A stretch of 64,000 nucleotides of DNA from Candidatus Poribacteria bacterium (GCA_028818705.1 JAPPNJ010000001.1:1-64000); one strand, 5' to 3'; counted from the first letter of the stretch, positions 36,203 to 46,329 are shown. The notes: a model not told the origin generated them from the sequence alone. Numbers and translations are program-made.

Positions 36203-36988
36203 CTATTCAGTCACATCCGTTGGAAGTTCCAGTTGTGTGCGAATGGCTTGGCGCACGACATTGCAGATGTGCATGGCGTGCTGTGTATTAGCGGCTGTTC
36301 TTGAAGGTCCGGGATAGCGGGAGTCCACCGTGTACTCCGTTATTATTTTAAAGTCAGGTTGCCAATGGTACCAAGCAGGCAAGGTTGGCACGATTAGGTC
36401 CAGCAATTCTCCGAGATTATGCGTCCGTGGCACAGGAATGTTCGCTTCCTGCAGCCACGCCTTGAGGTATTTTTCAATACACTGTTGTGCGTGGAAACAG
36501 ATAATATTATGCAGTAGCGGATTCGCTGTCAACAGAAGCTGCTGTCCAGCAATATAATCAGCTTCAGCCCGCTGTATCCACTCCAATGTCAATGGATTCA
36601 TGCAGTCTTTCTCCTTTCTGAGAACATTCGTCCCATAATGCGTGTCCTTTAGACTTTTAATAGTGCAGTCAGCATCGGCACCATGAAGCACTTCGCCTTT
36701 TTCAGCGATCTCGCGGAGAAACCAATCGTTATATGAAACGCGATACGCAATCTCCTCCGGGGAGCGGACTAAAAGATCCATACCGAAGTGGTATGAGATA
36801 CGCTGCCGGATCTCTATCGCCTTATTGCTAAATTCCGATTTCGGAATATCCATCACGACGAGCAGATCTACATCCGAGTCCTCTGTTGGCGCGCCGTAGG
36901 CATAAGAGCCAAAGAGAATCACCTGGAGCGGCGCGAATTCGCGCACGATGTCATCACAGGTAGCTTGAATCTCTTTTCGGGTAACCAT
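36203..36988 (-). CDS. Fused MNT nucleotidyltransferase-HEPN protein (toxin-antitoxin type)
   Basis: Residues 1-110 form a minimal nucleotidyltransferase domain with GS (27-28) and Asp39/Asp41 (GSYAYGAPTEDSDVD). Residues 130-261 form a HEPN domain (RAEADYIAGQQLLL, CFHAQQCIEKYLKAWL) with an RX6H motif at Arg230-His237. As known pairs, HEPN is an RNase toxin and MNT an AMP-transferring antitoxin encoded separately. Here both are one 261-residue frame. The start at 36988 has GGAGG; an ATG at 37006 would lie upstream of it. A second ATG at 36601 with AGGAG ten bases ahead could also give free HEPN (see finding). It is the last gene after the ABC ATPase gene. Confidence 0.85.
   Translation of the reverse strand: MVTRKEIQATCDDIVREFAPLQVILFGSYAYGAPTEDSDVDLLVVMDIPKSEFSNKAIEIRQRISYHFGMDLLVRSPEEIAYRVSYNDWFLREIAEKGEVLHGADADCTIKSLKDTHYGTNVLRKEKDCMNPLTLEWIQRAEADYIAGQQLLLTANPLLHNIICFHAQQCIEKYLKAWLQEANIPVPRTHNLGELLDLIVPTLPAWYHWQPDFKIITEYTVDSRYPGPSRTAANTQHAMHICNVVRQAIRTQLELPTDVTE
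36599..36617 (-). promoter_or_regulatory. Internal ribosome-binding site and ATG for the HEPN half
   Basis: On the minus strand AAAGGAG is followed eight to nine bases later by an in-frame ATG at 36601. Translation from there would give exactly the HEPN domain (132 residues), a normal size for a free HEPN toxin. Confidence 0.5.
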
Positions 36989-37051
36989 ACAAGTCCTCCT
37001 TCCCATAAGAGTATAGTATATTTGGTAATAACCATCAACGGGATCGTCAAC

Positions 37052-38575
37052 TTACAGTGATGCTTGGTGGAGGAGATCCTGGTCGGCAAAAGCAGCACCA
37101 GGGATACCATCGAAAATTACTTCACCGTCACGCAATAAGAGAACGCGATCGGCATATTTCAAGGTGAGATCGGTATCGTGGGTTGCGAAAATGAGGGTCT
37201 TATCCTCGCGTCGGATTTCATCACAAAGTTCATCCATTAACTCATAGAGGTGGTGTGCATCTTGACCGGTGGTGGGTTCATCGAGAAGAAAAAGATCGGG
37301 ATGGAGTGAAAAGGTTGCTGCGACTGCGATACGCTGACGTTGTCCTCGCGACAGAGCATAGGGTGCTTCTGCAGCAAGACTATTTAAGTCAAATTGTGTG
37401 AGGGTCTTGGTAACCCGTGCTTCAAGGGTTTTTGTTGGAAATCTGAGATTTTTTGGACCAAATGCCACCTCATCGCTGACGGTTTTCGCCTGTAGTAGCA
37501 GATCGGGATTCTGAAAAACGATACCAATTTCACCTGCCAATTGATGAAGTTTTACCCGACGGCGCGTCTTTCCGGCAATTGACACTTCCCCTGCTGACGG
37601 ACGCAGCAAACCTGCAATCAGATGAATTAGCGTTGTTTTGCCAGACCCGTTTGCTCCCATAATTGCGAGGACCTCTCCACGTTGGACATCACAGGAGATC
37701 CCACACACGGCATCTTTGTCGGTATTTGGATAATGAAAATGGAGTTGGCCGAGACTCAGACTGAAGTTTTTTGAGGGTGCTACGCCAGAAGTTTTTGGAT
37801 CAGAAAATCGGGTTGCAGACGAGGCTGTATCACCCAGAGGCACTTGTACACCCAAACGTTGATATGGAGCAAGGTCTTGAAACGCCTCAGTCTTTGGTAA
37901 ATCCAGACAGAGTTGTCCTTCTTCCATTAGCCATACATGATCGCACAGCGGTGCAACCTCTCTGGTTCGATGGGTTGCCAAGACGACTGTTATTCCCATT
38001 TCCCTATTTAGTTTCGCGACGATATCGAGAATATCCCTCGTGCCTTGCGGATCGAGATGGCTGGTAGGTTCGTCAAGGAGCAAGACTTGCGGTTGCATCG
38101 CACAGATAGCAGCGAGCGCGACGCGCTGTTTTTGACCGCCAGAGAGCGATGAGATCTCCCGATTTTGGAAATTAGGCAGTCCTACCTGTTCCAAGGCAAA
38201 AGCGATTCGTCCCCTAATCTCTTCGGGCGGAAAACCGAGATTTTCGAGTCCAAAGGCGATTTCGTCTTCGACTAAAGTGCAAAAGAGCTGATCTTCGGGG
38301 TTTTGGAAAAGAAGAGCCGCTTGCTGGCACGTGGTAGCAAGCGGTTGTGTAGCGAGGTTTTCTCCGCTGAGACGGACGCTTCCGGTGAGTATTCCTGCCG
38401 AAGCGTGTGGAATTAAGCCGTTCAGTGTCCGCAGTAATGTGGATTTACCACATCCGGTTGGACCTGTCAACAGCACAAATGCCCCGGAAGGAATATCGGT
38501 CGTGATCCCCTGCAATGTTGGGTTCTGACGACTCGGATATGTGAAACCGAGGTTTTCTATCTCAATACACGCCAT
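37052..38575 (-). CDS. Tandem-ATPase ABC protein (ECF/cobalt-importer type)
   Basis: This 507-residue protein contains two ABC ATPase halves. The first has GPTGCGKSTLL, LSGGQKQRVAL and LLLDEPTSH (about 35-180); the second has GANGSGKTTLI, LSRGQRQRIAV and LFLLDEPTTG (about 310-470). The layout matches fused EcfA1/EcfA2 ATPases of energy-coupling vitamin importers. No EcfT or substrate-binding membrane partner is in the window. It starts 7 bp after the radical-SAM gene stops. The partner or substrate is unknown. Confidence 0.85.
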   Translation of the reverse strand: MACIEIENLGFTYPSRQNPTLQGITTDIPSGAFVLLTGPTGCGKSTLLRTLNGLIPHASAGILTGSVRLSGENLATQPLATTCQQAALLFQNPEDQLFCTLVEDEIAFGLENLGFPPEEIRGRIAFALEQVGLPNFQNREISSLSGGQKQRVALAAICAMQPQVLLLDEPTSHLDPQGTRDILDIVAKLNREMGITVVLATHRTREVAPLCDHVWLMEEGQLCLDLPKTEAFQDLAPYQRLGVQVPLGDTASSATRFSDPKTSGVAPSKNFSLSLGQLHFHYPNTDKDAVCGISCDVQRGEVLAIMGANGSGKTTLIHLIAGLLRPSAGEVSIAGKTRRRVKLHQLAGEIGIVFQNPDLLLQAKTVSDEVAFGPKNLRFPTKTLEARVTKTLTQFDLNSLAAEAPYALSRGQRQRIAVAATFSLHPDLFLLDEPTTGQDAHHLYELMDELCDEIRREDKTLIFATHDTDLTLKYADRVLLLRDGEVIFDGIPGAAFADQDLLHQASL

Positions 38576-38582
38576 GATCGTG

Positions 38583-40586
38583 TTAGGTCAGCCCCTCAAT
38601 TTGTACAGGGACAGAACCGAAGAGTTGTTCCAAATGCCGTGCGATGGATTCACGGAAAACATCAAAGGCTTCTTGAGTATGATGACTCAAATCGTCAGTA
38701 TGATGCCTGAAACTATCGTAGAGTTGAGCATGCTGTGCGCGAACACGGGCAAAGAGTCTATGGACATAGGTTTGTAACTCACCGACCCGGGCACTCTGCG
38801 CTTTTGCGAAAGCCCCGGCAGCGTTTTTGAAAGCCGTGAACTCTGCCTCTAAGTACTCTTTGAACATCGACTGTTGAAAACCGGTAAGCGCAGCGTGTGC
38901 GGCGTAGCGAAAATCCTCGTGAATCGAATTGTACTCCGTCTTAACACGGGCAAAGAGCTGCCGTGAATAACTTTGTATTTCACTCATGCTGTCGCCTTGC
39001 ACCTGCGTGAATTGCGAGACCTGTTTTTTAAAGGTCTCCATTTCATGAGCCAAGAAGTTTCTGAAGTCTTCAACAGCAACAGTGTGGCGAGTTATCTTCT
39101 CAAGATGGTAGCCCATGACAGCCAATCGGACAGCTTCCGGGAACATCGAACGATAGTCTTTTAAAGTTTTCAGCAAGAACCGTGCGTACTCTAAACCCTG
39201 CTTGGAGAAAAGTTGCTTCTGGATCGATTGTGCAAATGCACGGACTTCCTCTATCTTAATCGATCTAACATTATGATGGGTCTTAGGCATATGCTCAAGG
39301 AGCTTCAAACATCGGGCGAAATAGTTTTTCAAGGTCGGATCATAAAGCGTCGAAACAACCCGCCGATATTCGGCAAGAAGCTCATTGCGCGGCATTTCCG
39401 GTACAAAATTAAGGGTCATGTCGGTCTGATTTCCGCTGGACTCCCCAAGCAAGCGATCTTCACTTTTCAATCGATGCCAGAGATCAGTTTCCTTCAGGGC
39501 AGTAAGGAGACCAGCCATCGCCATCGGAATGCCGGCTTCCTGAATAAAGTTGATATGCGAATCAAACTCCGTATCGCCATCAAGCCCGATGATAAACCCA
39601 CCTGTAACCTCCATCCCTTTGCTCTGTATCTCTCTGACAGCACGCAACAGATAACTACCAGCATCTTCCTGTTTGCTCGTATTTTGTCCTTTGGAGGTGC
39701 TAATCAGTGCATCATCATTAGGGCTTTCGATACCGAGGAAGACCATGTTAAAACCGGCATCGCTCATTGCGTCAAGCATTTCAGGGATTTCGACGAGGTT
39801 CACACTGGCTTCGGTATAAAGTGAGAACGGAAATTGCCGTTCCTCCTGCCATTCCCTGACAGCAGGAAGCAGACGCATTGCGTCGCGTTTATTGCCGATA
39901 AAGTTGTCATCAACAACGAACATCGCGCCTTTCCAACCGAGTTTATAGAGCATCTCAAACTCACCGAGCATCTGTTCATTGCTTTTGGTGCGAGGTACGC
40001 GCCCGAATAACTTTGTAATATCGCAGAATTCGCAGTTGAAGGGACACCCGCGCGAGAATTGGAGTGCCATTGAGCCGTACGCGTTCACATTAATAAGATC
40101 GTAACGAGGCGGGGGGGTTTTCGTGATATCCGGTTTTCGAGTTTCGCGATAAATCTCTTGCGCCGTTCCGCTCTCAAAATCGGTTAAGAAGTCTTCAAAG
40201 ATTTCTTCAACTTCCCCGAAGAGAAAATGGTTAATCGTAGCATCGGTCTCTTCTTTGATATTGTCATAGTAAGAGGTCGGATGCGGTCCTCCGGAGATAA
40301 TCGGAACTCCGGCTCGATTGCAACGTTCAGCGACTTCGTAAAGCGAGGCTTTTTGAACAATCATCGTTGATGTCAAGGCGACATCTGCCCACTGGATATG
40401 TTCATCGGTGAGTGGTTCAATATTAAGATCGACAACCTTTAAGTTATAGTTCTTGGGAAACATCCCGGCGATAGTTAGCAATCCGAGCGGGGGCATTGAG
40501 GATCTTTTTCCAAGAAAGTCTAAAGCGTATTTAAATCCCCAATAAGATGGAGGGAACTTTGGATAAACAAGTAGCGCATTTGGCAT
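38583..40586 (-). CDS. B12-binding radical SAM protein (DUF4070) with helical C-terminal extension
   Basis: Residues 1-140 carry a B12-binding-like domain (DVALTSTMIVQKAS, SGGPHPTSYYDNI). The radical SAM cluster is CPFNCEFC (Cys181, 185, 188), and the barrel continues to about 400. The region TGGFIIGLDGDTEFDSHINFIQEAGIPMAM...LLTALKETDLWHRL is the DUF4070 hallmark found in hopanoid and related methylases. After residue about 490 comes an unusual helical extension with two similar units (EIQSYSRQLFARVKTEYNSI and ELQTYVHRLFARVRAQHAQL). Substrate not known. It is the first gene of the operon with the tandem ATPase. Confidence 0.82.
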   Translation of the reverse strand: MPNALLVYPKFPPSYWGFKYALDFLGKRSSMPPLGLLTIAGMFPKNYNLKVVDLNIEPLTDEHIQWADVALTSTMIVQKASLYEVAERCNRAGVPIISGGPHPTSYYDNIKEETDATINHFLFGEVEEIFEDFLTDFESGTAQEIYRETRKPDITKTPPPRYDLINVNAYGSMALQFSRGCPFNCEFCDITKLFGRVPRTKSNEQMLGEFEMLYKLGWKGAMFVVDDNFIGNKRDAMRLLPAVREWQEERQFPFSLYTEASVNLVEIPEMLDAMSDAGFNMVFLGIESPNDDALISTSKGQNTSKQEDAGSYLLRAVREIQSKGMEVTGGFIIGLDGDTEFDSHINFIQEAGIPMAMAGLLTALKETDLWHRLKSEDRLLGESSGNQTDMTLNFVPEMPRNELLAEYRRVVSTLYDPTLKNYFARCLKLLEHMPKTHHNVRSIKIEEVRAFAQSIQKQLFSKQGLEYARFLLKTLKDYRSMFPEAVRLAVMGYHLEKITRHTVAVEDFRNFLAHEMETFKKQVSQFTQVQGDSMSEIQSYSRQLFARVKTEYNSIHEDFRYAAHAALTGFQQSMFKEYLEAEFTAFKNAAGAFAKAQSARVGELQTYVHRLFARVRAQHAQLYDSFRHHTDDLSHHTQEAFDVFRESIARHLEQLFGSVPVQIEGLT

Positions 40587-40914
40587 AATCTATATGTACT
40601 CCTACGTGGGCGTGACCATTATACTCATATTGCCAATTTTTCTGAATAAATCATTAATTTAATCACTCCAAGCAATATTATACCACATTTTCCAATTTTT
40701 ATCAAATTTATTCTCGTATAAAAGTCTCGCACTTAGGATGTCATAAATTTCGCACGTTTATGCCAAGCATTGTACATACCACTTCTACAGAACATAGAAC
40801 ACCGAGAGATTACTTTTGTAGACATGCCCTCCTACACAAAAGGACGATTTGCCTTTAGTGTATCACACATGCTAAAATAGCATCGTATAGGTTTAGGCTT
40901 AATGGAGACAATAG
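40587..40914. other. Intergenic region between divergent genes
   Basis: AT-rich divergent region. The only supported site is the promoter listed separately for the TamA-like gene. No gene seen. Confidence 0.5.
40849..40878 (+). promoter_or_regulatory. Candidate promoter of the TamA-like gene
   Basis: TTGCCT (40849-40854) and TAAAAT (40873-40878), 18 bp apart, followed by GGAGA before the ATG at 40915. Confidence 0.45.
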
Positions 40915-42849
40915 ATGTACAAACACCGATTTCCACAACTCTTTATACTACTCAGTGGTTTATTTTTCTGCATAATCGGAACATCTGATTCACTATATGG
41001 GACCGACGACATAGAACAGAGCAATAGTTCGGAAGACGCAACTGCTAACAACGCAACAGAAGACCAGACGACCAAACCGCACTATTACATTCGCCAACTC
41101 CGTTTTGATGGTGGCTCACATTTTAATCAAAACAGATTAGCGAATCTGTTTGAATGGCAGTCGGAGAAAACATATACCCAAGCGGAAATTAGAGAGGGGT
41201 TTGAACGCATCCTTGAGGCGTATCGGAAAGACGGATTTGTGTTTGTAGAAATGACACCAGCTGTTTCACCTATTTTAGCAAACGAAACGGACGTGTCTAT
41301 TACAGTGAAAATTGTTGAAGGCAAACGGATCCGTATAGGGATGCTGACACTTACAGGAAATCAATTATTCTCCGAAGAGGAAATCCGCGATGCGCTCAAT
41401 CTAAAGCAGGGCAACCTTTTTACAGAAGCAGCGTTAGCAGATGGAATCGAGCGTGTCCAGACGCTATACAGCGAACATGGCTACCCAAAGATTGAGATTG
41501 AAACCAAAAATATTCAACTTTCATCAGAAACATCTACCGTCGATTTCCAGTTGCATATTCGCGAAGGCTCACAAATTCGGATTGGTGATGTCAAGGTGAG
41601 CGGTCTCCAAAAGACGAAAATAGAGGTAGTTCTTCGGGAAATTCCGGTAAAACCCGACCAACGTTTTGATCAACGCGATATTGATACAAGTTACCGCCGA
41701 CTGCGTAATTTGGGGTATTTCTATCAGATTAACCCAAATGTGTTAGAGGCAGGGACAACAGCGGATAGGATCAACTTTCACGCCCATGTAACCGAAGCAA
41801 AAACGGGACGACTGAGCGGCGTTATCGGATATGCTCCACCAGATTCCGAAGTTGACGCGGCACCACAACTCACCGGGATCCTTGAAGCCAGCGAAACCAA
41901 TCTGTTAGGGACAGGTAGGCAGTTCGACTTCTATTGGAAATCCGGTCTGCTTAGAATCCTTCGACTCAGTTATGCGGAGCCGTGGATATTTGGGAAACCG
42001 TTAACGATCGGTGTAGCATATGGACAAATTAAACAACGTAGTCGCGGTCAGGATCAGCTTGGAGGCTTTCCATCCGACGACAGTGAAACAGTCTCGGAAG
42101 AACGTTCCAGCAGTGTGAGTGCAACTACCAACTTCGGACGGGTCTTTGAAGGCACTATGACGTTAGGATATAAGGAGATTAAAGTCCCAAATGTGGGTCT
42201 GCCTCCCAGACCAGTAACTCCGTTTGAGATTCAATCTCCGATTACTACTCCCTTAACGGGCCCCGAAGCGTACAGTGGAACAAAGTATAGTGTCACATTC
42301 CGGTTGACACGGGACACACGTGACTATTTTTTGAACCCGACGCGCGGTCGGCGTGACAGCATTGCCCTTGAGGTATCACGGAGCGACTTTCGGCTCAGGA
42401 AGGCGTGGCTCTCTCTCCAGCAATACTACCCAACATGGCGAAAACAGACGATTGCCATAGAACTCCACAGTGCTGCGGTGTGGGGTTTTGAAACGCAGCT
42501 TGCAAGTGATTCTGACATAGTTATCCCCCCAACCGAACTTTTTTATCTCGGTGGTGCGACCACATTGCGCGGGTACGATGAAGACTGGTTTTCTGGACCA
42601 CGCCGTATGTATGCAAATATCGAATACCGATATCTTGTTGGACCTGATTCCCAGATTTTTGTTTTTACTGATTTAGGTGCAGTAACCTTGCTTGAGACCC
42701 CTTCAGTTTTTGATAGACTCCGAGTTGGCTACGGGTTTGGTGCCCGGCTTGAGTCTAAAGGCGGTATTCTACGATTGAACTACGGGCTCGCTGCAGGAGA
42801 TTCCCTGTTGAGAGGAAAAATTCATGTCAGTTTAGGCGCGTCGTTTTGA
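40915..42849 (+). CDS. BamA/TamA-family outer-membrane assembly protein
   Basis: This 644-residue outer-membrane protein has a signal peptide (QLFILLSGLFFCIIGTS), about three POTRA domains (about 55-290; HYYIRQLRFDGG, RIRIGMLTLTGN, IRIGDVKVSGLQ) and a 16-strand barrel with the family loop motif LGGATTLRGYDEDWFSGPRR near 545, ending in aromatic Phe (LGASF). Three POTRAs suit TamA rather than five-POTRA BamA. It is likely to act in insertion of outer-membrane or autotransporter proteins. No TamB partner adjacent. Confidence 0.85.
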   Translation: MYKHRFPQLFILLSGLFFCIIGTSDSLYGTDDIEQSNSSEDATANNATEDQTTKPHYYIRQLRFDGGSHFNQNRLANLFEWQSEKTYTQAEIREGFERILEAYRKDGFVFVEMTPAVSPILANETDVSITVKIVEGKRIRIGMLTLTGNQLFSEEEIRDALNLKQGNLFTEAALADGIERVQTLYSEHGYPKIEIETKNIQLSSETSTVDFQLHIREGSQIRIGDVKVSGLQKTKIEVVLREIPVKPDQRFDQRDIDTSYRRLRNLGYFYQINPNVLEAGTTADRINFHAHVTEAKTGRLSGVIGYAPPDSEVDAAPQLTGILEASETNLLGTGRQFDFYWKSGLLRILRLSYAEPWIFGKPLTIGVAYGQIKQRSRGQDQLGGFPSDDSETVSEERSSSVSATTNFGRVFEGTMTLGYKEIKVPNVGLPPRPVTPFEIQSPITTPLTGPEAYSGTKYSVTFRLTRDTRDYFLNPTRGRRDSIALEVSRSDFRLRKAWLSLQQYYPTWRKQTIAIELHSAAVWGFETQLASDSDIVIPPTELFYLGGATTLRGYDEDWFSGPRRMYANIEYRYLVGPDSQIFVFTDLGAVTLLETPSVFDRLRVGYGFGARLESKGGILRLNYGLAAGDSLLRGKIHVSLGASF

Positions 42850-42960
42850 TTTCTGCTACACAGAAAGCATTAGGTATATCGTATGACGTTGGGTTTCAAC
42901 TACGTTTCGACACTAAGGGACGTATTAAACGAACAGGTATAGATTGTTTTGGCATTTAAT

Positions 42961-42989
42961 TTGCGAAGTCGGAAAATTTGTTGTAAAAT
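42961..42989 (+). promoter_or_regulatory. Candidate promoter of pckG
   Basis: TTGCGA (42961-42966) and TAAAAT (42984-42989) are 17 bp apart, 46 bp upstream of the pckG ATG. CTGGAGG precedes the start codon. Confidence 0.5.
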
Positions 42990-43035
42990 ATATAGGAGCA
43001 ATAATAGATGTATTCAACAACAACTGGAGGTTTAA

Positions 43036-44829
43036 ATGACCAAGAATAAGAAGTTACAGCGTTGGGTTGAAGAAGCAGTTGAACTCTGCCAACCCGACTC
43101 GATTTATTGGTGTGACGGGTCTCAGGAAGAAAATGACCGTTTGTGTGAGGCACTTGTCCAGAAAGGAACTTTTGTCCGCTTAGATCCCAAAAAGCGACCA
43201 GGGAGTTATCTTGCCCGTTCCGATGCTGGCGACGTTGCACGTGTTGAAGATAGAACATTCATCTGCTCGAAGACGCCACTCGAAGCCGGCCCAACAAACA
43301 ACTGGCATGATCCAGATGAAATGAAAGCCACTCTCAAAGGACTTTTCAAGGGTTGCATGAGGGGCAGAACGATGTACGTCGTGCCGTTCAGCATGGGACC
43401 GCTCGGTTCACCGATTTCACATATTGGCGTTGAAATTAGTGATTCACCTTACGTCGTTGTGAATATGCGAATCATGACCCGCATGGGAAATGATGTGCTT
43501 GATGTGCTTGGCGAAGATGGAGATTTTGTGCCGTGTCTACATTCCGTCGGAATGCCGCTTGAACCGGGACAGCCTGATGTTGTTTGGCCCTGCGATCCTG
43601 ATAATAAATATATTGTACACTTTCCCGAAGAACGCTCCATCTGGTCCTATGGTAGTGGCTATGGTGGGAACGCGCTGCTCGGCAAAAAATGCTATGCTCT
43701 CCGCATCGCCTCTGTGATGGCAAAAAATGATGGATGGATGGCAGAACACATGCTTATTTTGGGATTAACAAGTCCTGAAGGTGAGAAAACCTACATCGCA
43801 GCAGCGTTTCCGAGTGCCTGCGGTAAAACGAACCTCGCGATGCTCACGCCAACCATACCAGGTTGGAAAGCTGAGACGATTGGCGATGATATTGCCTGGA
43901 TGAAATTTGGTGAAGATGGCAGACTTTACGCCATTAATCCGGAAGCTGGCTTTTTCGGAGTTGCTCCTGGCACGTCAATGGATACGAACCCGAACGCGAT
44001 GCACACACTCACATCAAACTCAATTTTCACCAACGCTGCCCTCACAGAGGATACGGATGTATGGTGGGAAGAGATGAGCGAAGAACCACCTGAAACGCTC
44101 ACAAGCTGGCTTGGTGAAGAGTGGCATCCCGGTGATGAAAAAACAGCGGCACATCCGAATGCACGCTACACAACCCCTGCCTCTCAATGTCCAATTATCG
44201 ACCCGAACTGGGAAAACCCGAACGGCGTACCGATTTCTGCTATTCTCTTCGGTGGACGACGCGCTACGACGGTCCCGCTTGTGTTTGAGACTTTCGATTG
44301 GCAACACGGCACCTTCATTGGCTCTATTGCCTCTTCCGAACGTACTGCAGCTGCTGCTGGAACAGTCGGTGAACTCAGACGCGATCCAATGGCGATGCTC
44401 CCGTTCTGCGGCTACAACATGGGGGACTACTTCGCACACTGGCTGGAAATGGGTCAGAATACCGACGCCAGCAAATTGCCGAAGATCTTCTACGTCAATT
44501 GGTTCCGTAAGGATGCCGATGGTGGCTGGCTCTGGCCCGGCTTCGGCGAAAATAGTCGTGTTTTGAAATGGATTGTGGAACGTGTATCTGGAAAAGGTAA
44601 GGCAGTCGAAACTCCGATTGGTTATCTGCCGGCACCCGATGCCATCGACACCGCTGGACTGGATGTAACAGGAACTGAGATGGAAGAACTCCTCAATGTT
44701 AATGTCGAAGAATGGCTCAATGAAATTGAGTCAATTCGAGAGCACTATGAACGTTTTGAAGAGACATTGCCTGAAGCGTTATCTGATGAATTGGCGGCTT
44801 TAGAGGCTCGCTTGCGTGAAAATCAATAG
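43036..44829 (+). CDS. pckG: GTP-dependent phosphoenolpyruvate carboxykinase
   Basis: The enzyme converts oxaloacetate and GTP to phosphoenolpyruvate, the first committed step of gluconeogenesis, in the cytosol. The 597 residues carry the GTP-PEPCK P-loop with the catalytic cysteine (FPSACGKTN, 258-266), the kinase-2 region GDDIAWMKF (about 285), and family stretches [24 protein letters not shown] and PWAG-like [12 protein letters not shown]. The length is normal. A gluconeogenic, amino-acid or organic-acid-fed lifestyle is suggested. Confidence 0.95.
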   Translation: MTKNKKLQRWVEEAVELCQPDSIYWCDGSQEENDRLCEALVQKGTFVRLDPKKRPGSYLARSDAGDVARVEDRTFICSKTPLEAGPTNNWHDPDEMKATLKGLFKGCMRGRTMYVVPFSMGPLGSPISHIGVEISDSPYVVVNMRIMTRMGNDVLDVLGEDGDFVPCLHSVGMPLEPGQPDVVWPCDPDNKYIVHFPEERSIWSYGSGYGGNALLGKKCYALRIASVMAKNDGWMAEHMLILGLTSPEGEKTYIAAAFPSACGKTNLAMLTPTIPGWKAETIGDDIAWMKFGEDGRLYAINPEAGFFGVAPGTSMDTNPNAMHTLTSNSIFTNAALTEDTDVWWEEMSEEPPETLTSWLGEEWHPGDEKTAAHPNARYTTPASQCPIIDPNWENPNGVPISAILFGGRRATTVPLVFETFDWQHGTFIGSIASSERTAAAAGTVGELRRDPMAMLPFCGYNMGDYFAHWLEMGQNTDASKLPKIFYVNWFRKDADGGWLWPGFGENSRVLKWIVERVSGKGKAVETPIGYLPAPDAIDTAGLDVTGTEMEELLNVNVEEWLNEIESIREHYERFEETLPEALSDELAALEARLRENQ

Positions 44830-44846
44830 CCCTTCTCTAATATTAC

Positions 44847-44872
44847 AGGGCGGGATCTGCGGATCTCGCCCT
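44847..44872 (+). terminator. Terminator-like hairpin after pckG
   Basis: AGGGCGGGATC and GATCTCGCCCT pair with one mismatch around a TGCG loop, 18 bp after the stop. There is no T run, so it could also be a small repeat. Confidence 0.5.
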
Positions 44873-45134
44873 ATAACCAACCTAATCCCACAACAATTAA
44901 CTAACTTCGAGCCTCGGACGATAGGTCCTCCTCACAACCGCAAGCGATTTATTCTTACGTAGTAAGCATAGATAAATCAACCTTTTAGTGAAATGTAGAT
45001 TTCTTAATTCCACATTTCATCAACAACTATGTATCTGTTCTGACAAACTTTTGATGCCTTCAAGGAATAACTTAATTACGCAATAGCGTCATCGTTATGC
45101 GTAGAAAGCGATAAGCAAAAGGAACACAACGACA
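44873..45134. other. Intergenic region, no gene seen
   Basis: The space between the pckG hairpin and the desaturase gene is AT-rich without other features. The desaturase has an AAGGAAC ribosome-binding site just before its GTG start. Confidence 0.4.
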
Positions 45135-46307
45135 GTGTCATCTAAAGAACCAAATATCTCGTGTCCTGCCGATAAGGAGGACATTATTCACCCACGAGTT
45201 TTACCTTTCATAATGGTTCACCTGGCGTGTTTTGGAATTATCTGGGTAGACGTTCAACCCATAGATTGGATCTTATGTGGTGCCTTGTACGTCATCCGCA
45301 TGTTTGGAATCACAGCAGGATTTCATCGATATTTTTCCCACCGCTCATTTAAAACCGGTCGCGTATTTCAGTTTTTCCTGGCGTTTCTGGGTCAGAGTTC
45401 AGCACAACGCGGGGTACTATGGTGGGCAGCGAAACATCGTCTACACCATAAATACTCTGACACCGACCAAGATGTACACTCGCCTGTTAAACATGGATTT
45501 TGGTATTCCCACGTCCTTTGGATCTTCTCCAAACGTGGGCTTACTGCCAATTACGGTTTAATTAAGGATTTTCAGAAATACCCTGAACTTGCTTGGTTAG
45601 AAAAGTGGGAAAGACTCCCTCCATTCTTGTTAGGGGTTGCTGTTTGGGCAGTTGCTGGTTGGTCTGGACTTATCGTGGGGTTTTTCGTGAGTACGGTACT
45701 ACTTTTTCATGGAACATTCACGATCAATTCCCTTTCCCACGTTTACGGTAAACAGCCTTACGTCACTGGAGATCACTCTCGAAACAACCTACTTCTGGCT
45801 ATTATTACATTAGGAGAAGGATGGCATAACAACCATCACCACTTCCCAAGTGCTACACCTCAAGGCTTTCATTGGTGGCAAATTGATGTCACGTATTATA
45901 TCTTGAAAGTGTTATCAATTTTTAGGATCGTTTGGGATCTTCGCTTACCGCCAACACATGTGGTTGAGGGCACACGTAAATTATCCTTAACTGTCGTAGA
46001 AAAAGCGGCGCATCAACTGGCTGGAAGTTTTTCGATTGAACAGATTGGCAAAGCACTGTTGAAAGCATGGTCGCAGACGCCAAAGTTGGAAGAACTACGG
46101 AAACGTGCGCACATAAGTCATACAGAGGTAGAAAAATTCCTCAGAGAGCTGAAAATTCCTGAATTACCGGCACCGGCGGATCTGAAACACAAAGCACAAA
46201 AAATGTTTGCGCATATACCGTCGTTAAATCCGATTGTTGAACGGGCACATCAAATTATGATCCAGTCCATTTCGGTTTGGTTAGTTCAGGAAGCTAACGC
46301 GATGTAA
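45135..46307 (+). CDS. Acyl-CoA/acyl-lipid desaturase
   Basis: A membrane di-iron desaturase that introduces a double bond into fatty acyl chains. The three His boxes are present: HRYFSH (about 62), HRLHHKYSD (about 96) and HNNHHHFP (about 235), with hydrophobic helices between (start at GTG). The core is about 290 residues; a C-terminal extension of about 100 residues (ELRKRAHISHTEVEKFLREL and so on) is helical and has no counterpart I recognise. It is followed by a strong terminator. Confidence 0.9.
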   Translation: MSSKEPNISCPADKEDIIHPRVLPFIMVHLACFGIIWVDVQPIDWILCGALYVIRMFGITAGFHRYFSHRSFKTGRVFQFFLAFLGQSSAQRGVLWWAAKHRLHHKYSDTDQDVHSPVKHGFWYSHVLWIFSKRGLTANYGLIKDFQKYPELAWLEKWERLPPFLLGVAVWAVAGWSGLIVGFFVSTVLLFHGTFTINSLSHVYGKQPYVTGDHSRNNLLLAIITLGEGWHNNHHHFPSATPQGFHWWQIDVTYYILKVLSIFRIVWDLRLPPTHVVEGTRKLSLTVVEKAAHQLAGSFSIEQIGKALLKAWSQTPKLEELRKRAHISHTEVEKFLRELKIPELPAPADLKHKAQKMFAHIPSLNPIVERAHQIMIQSISVWLVQEANAM

Positions 46308-46329
46308 GAACGGACATTGAATTTCGTCG

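Noticed and set aside
39213..39824. 203-residue plus-strand frame opposite the radical SAM gene
   Set aside because: Antisense shadow with no recognisable motif; the minus-strand gene has strong family motifs.
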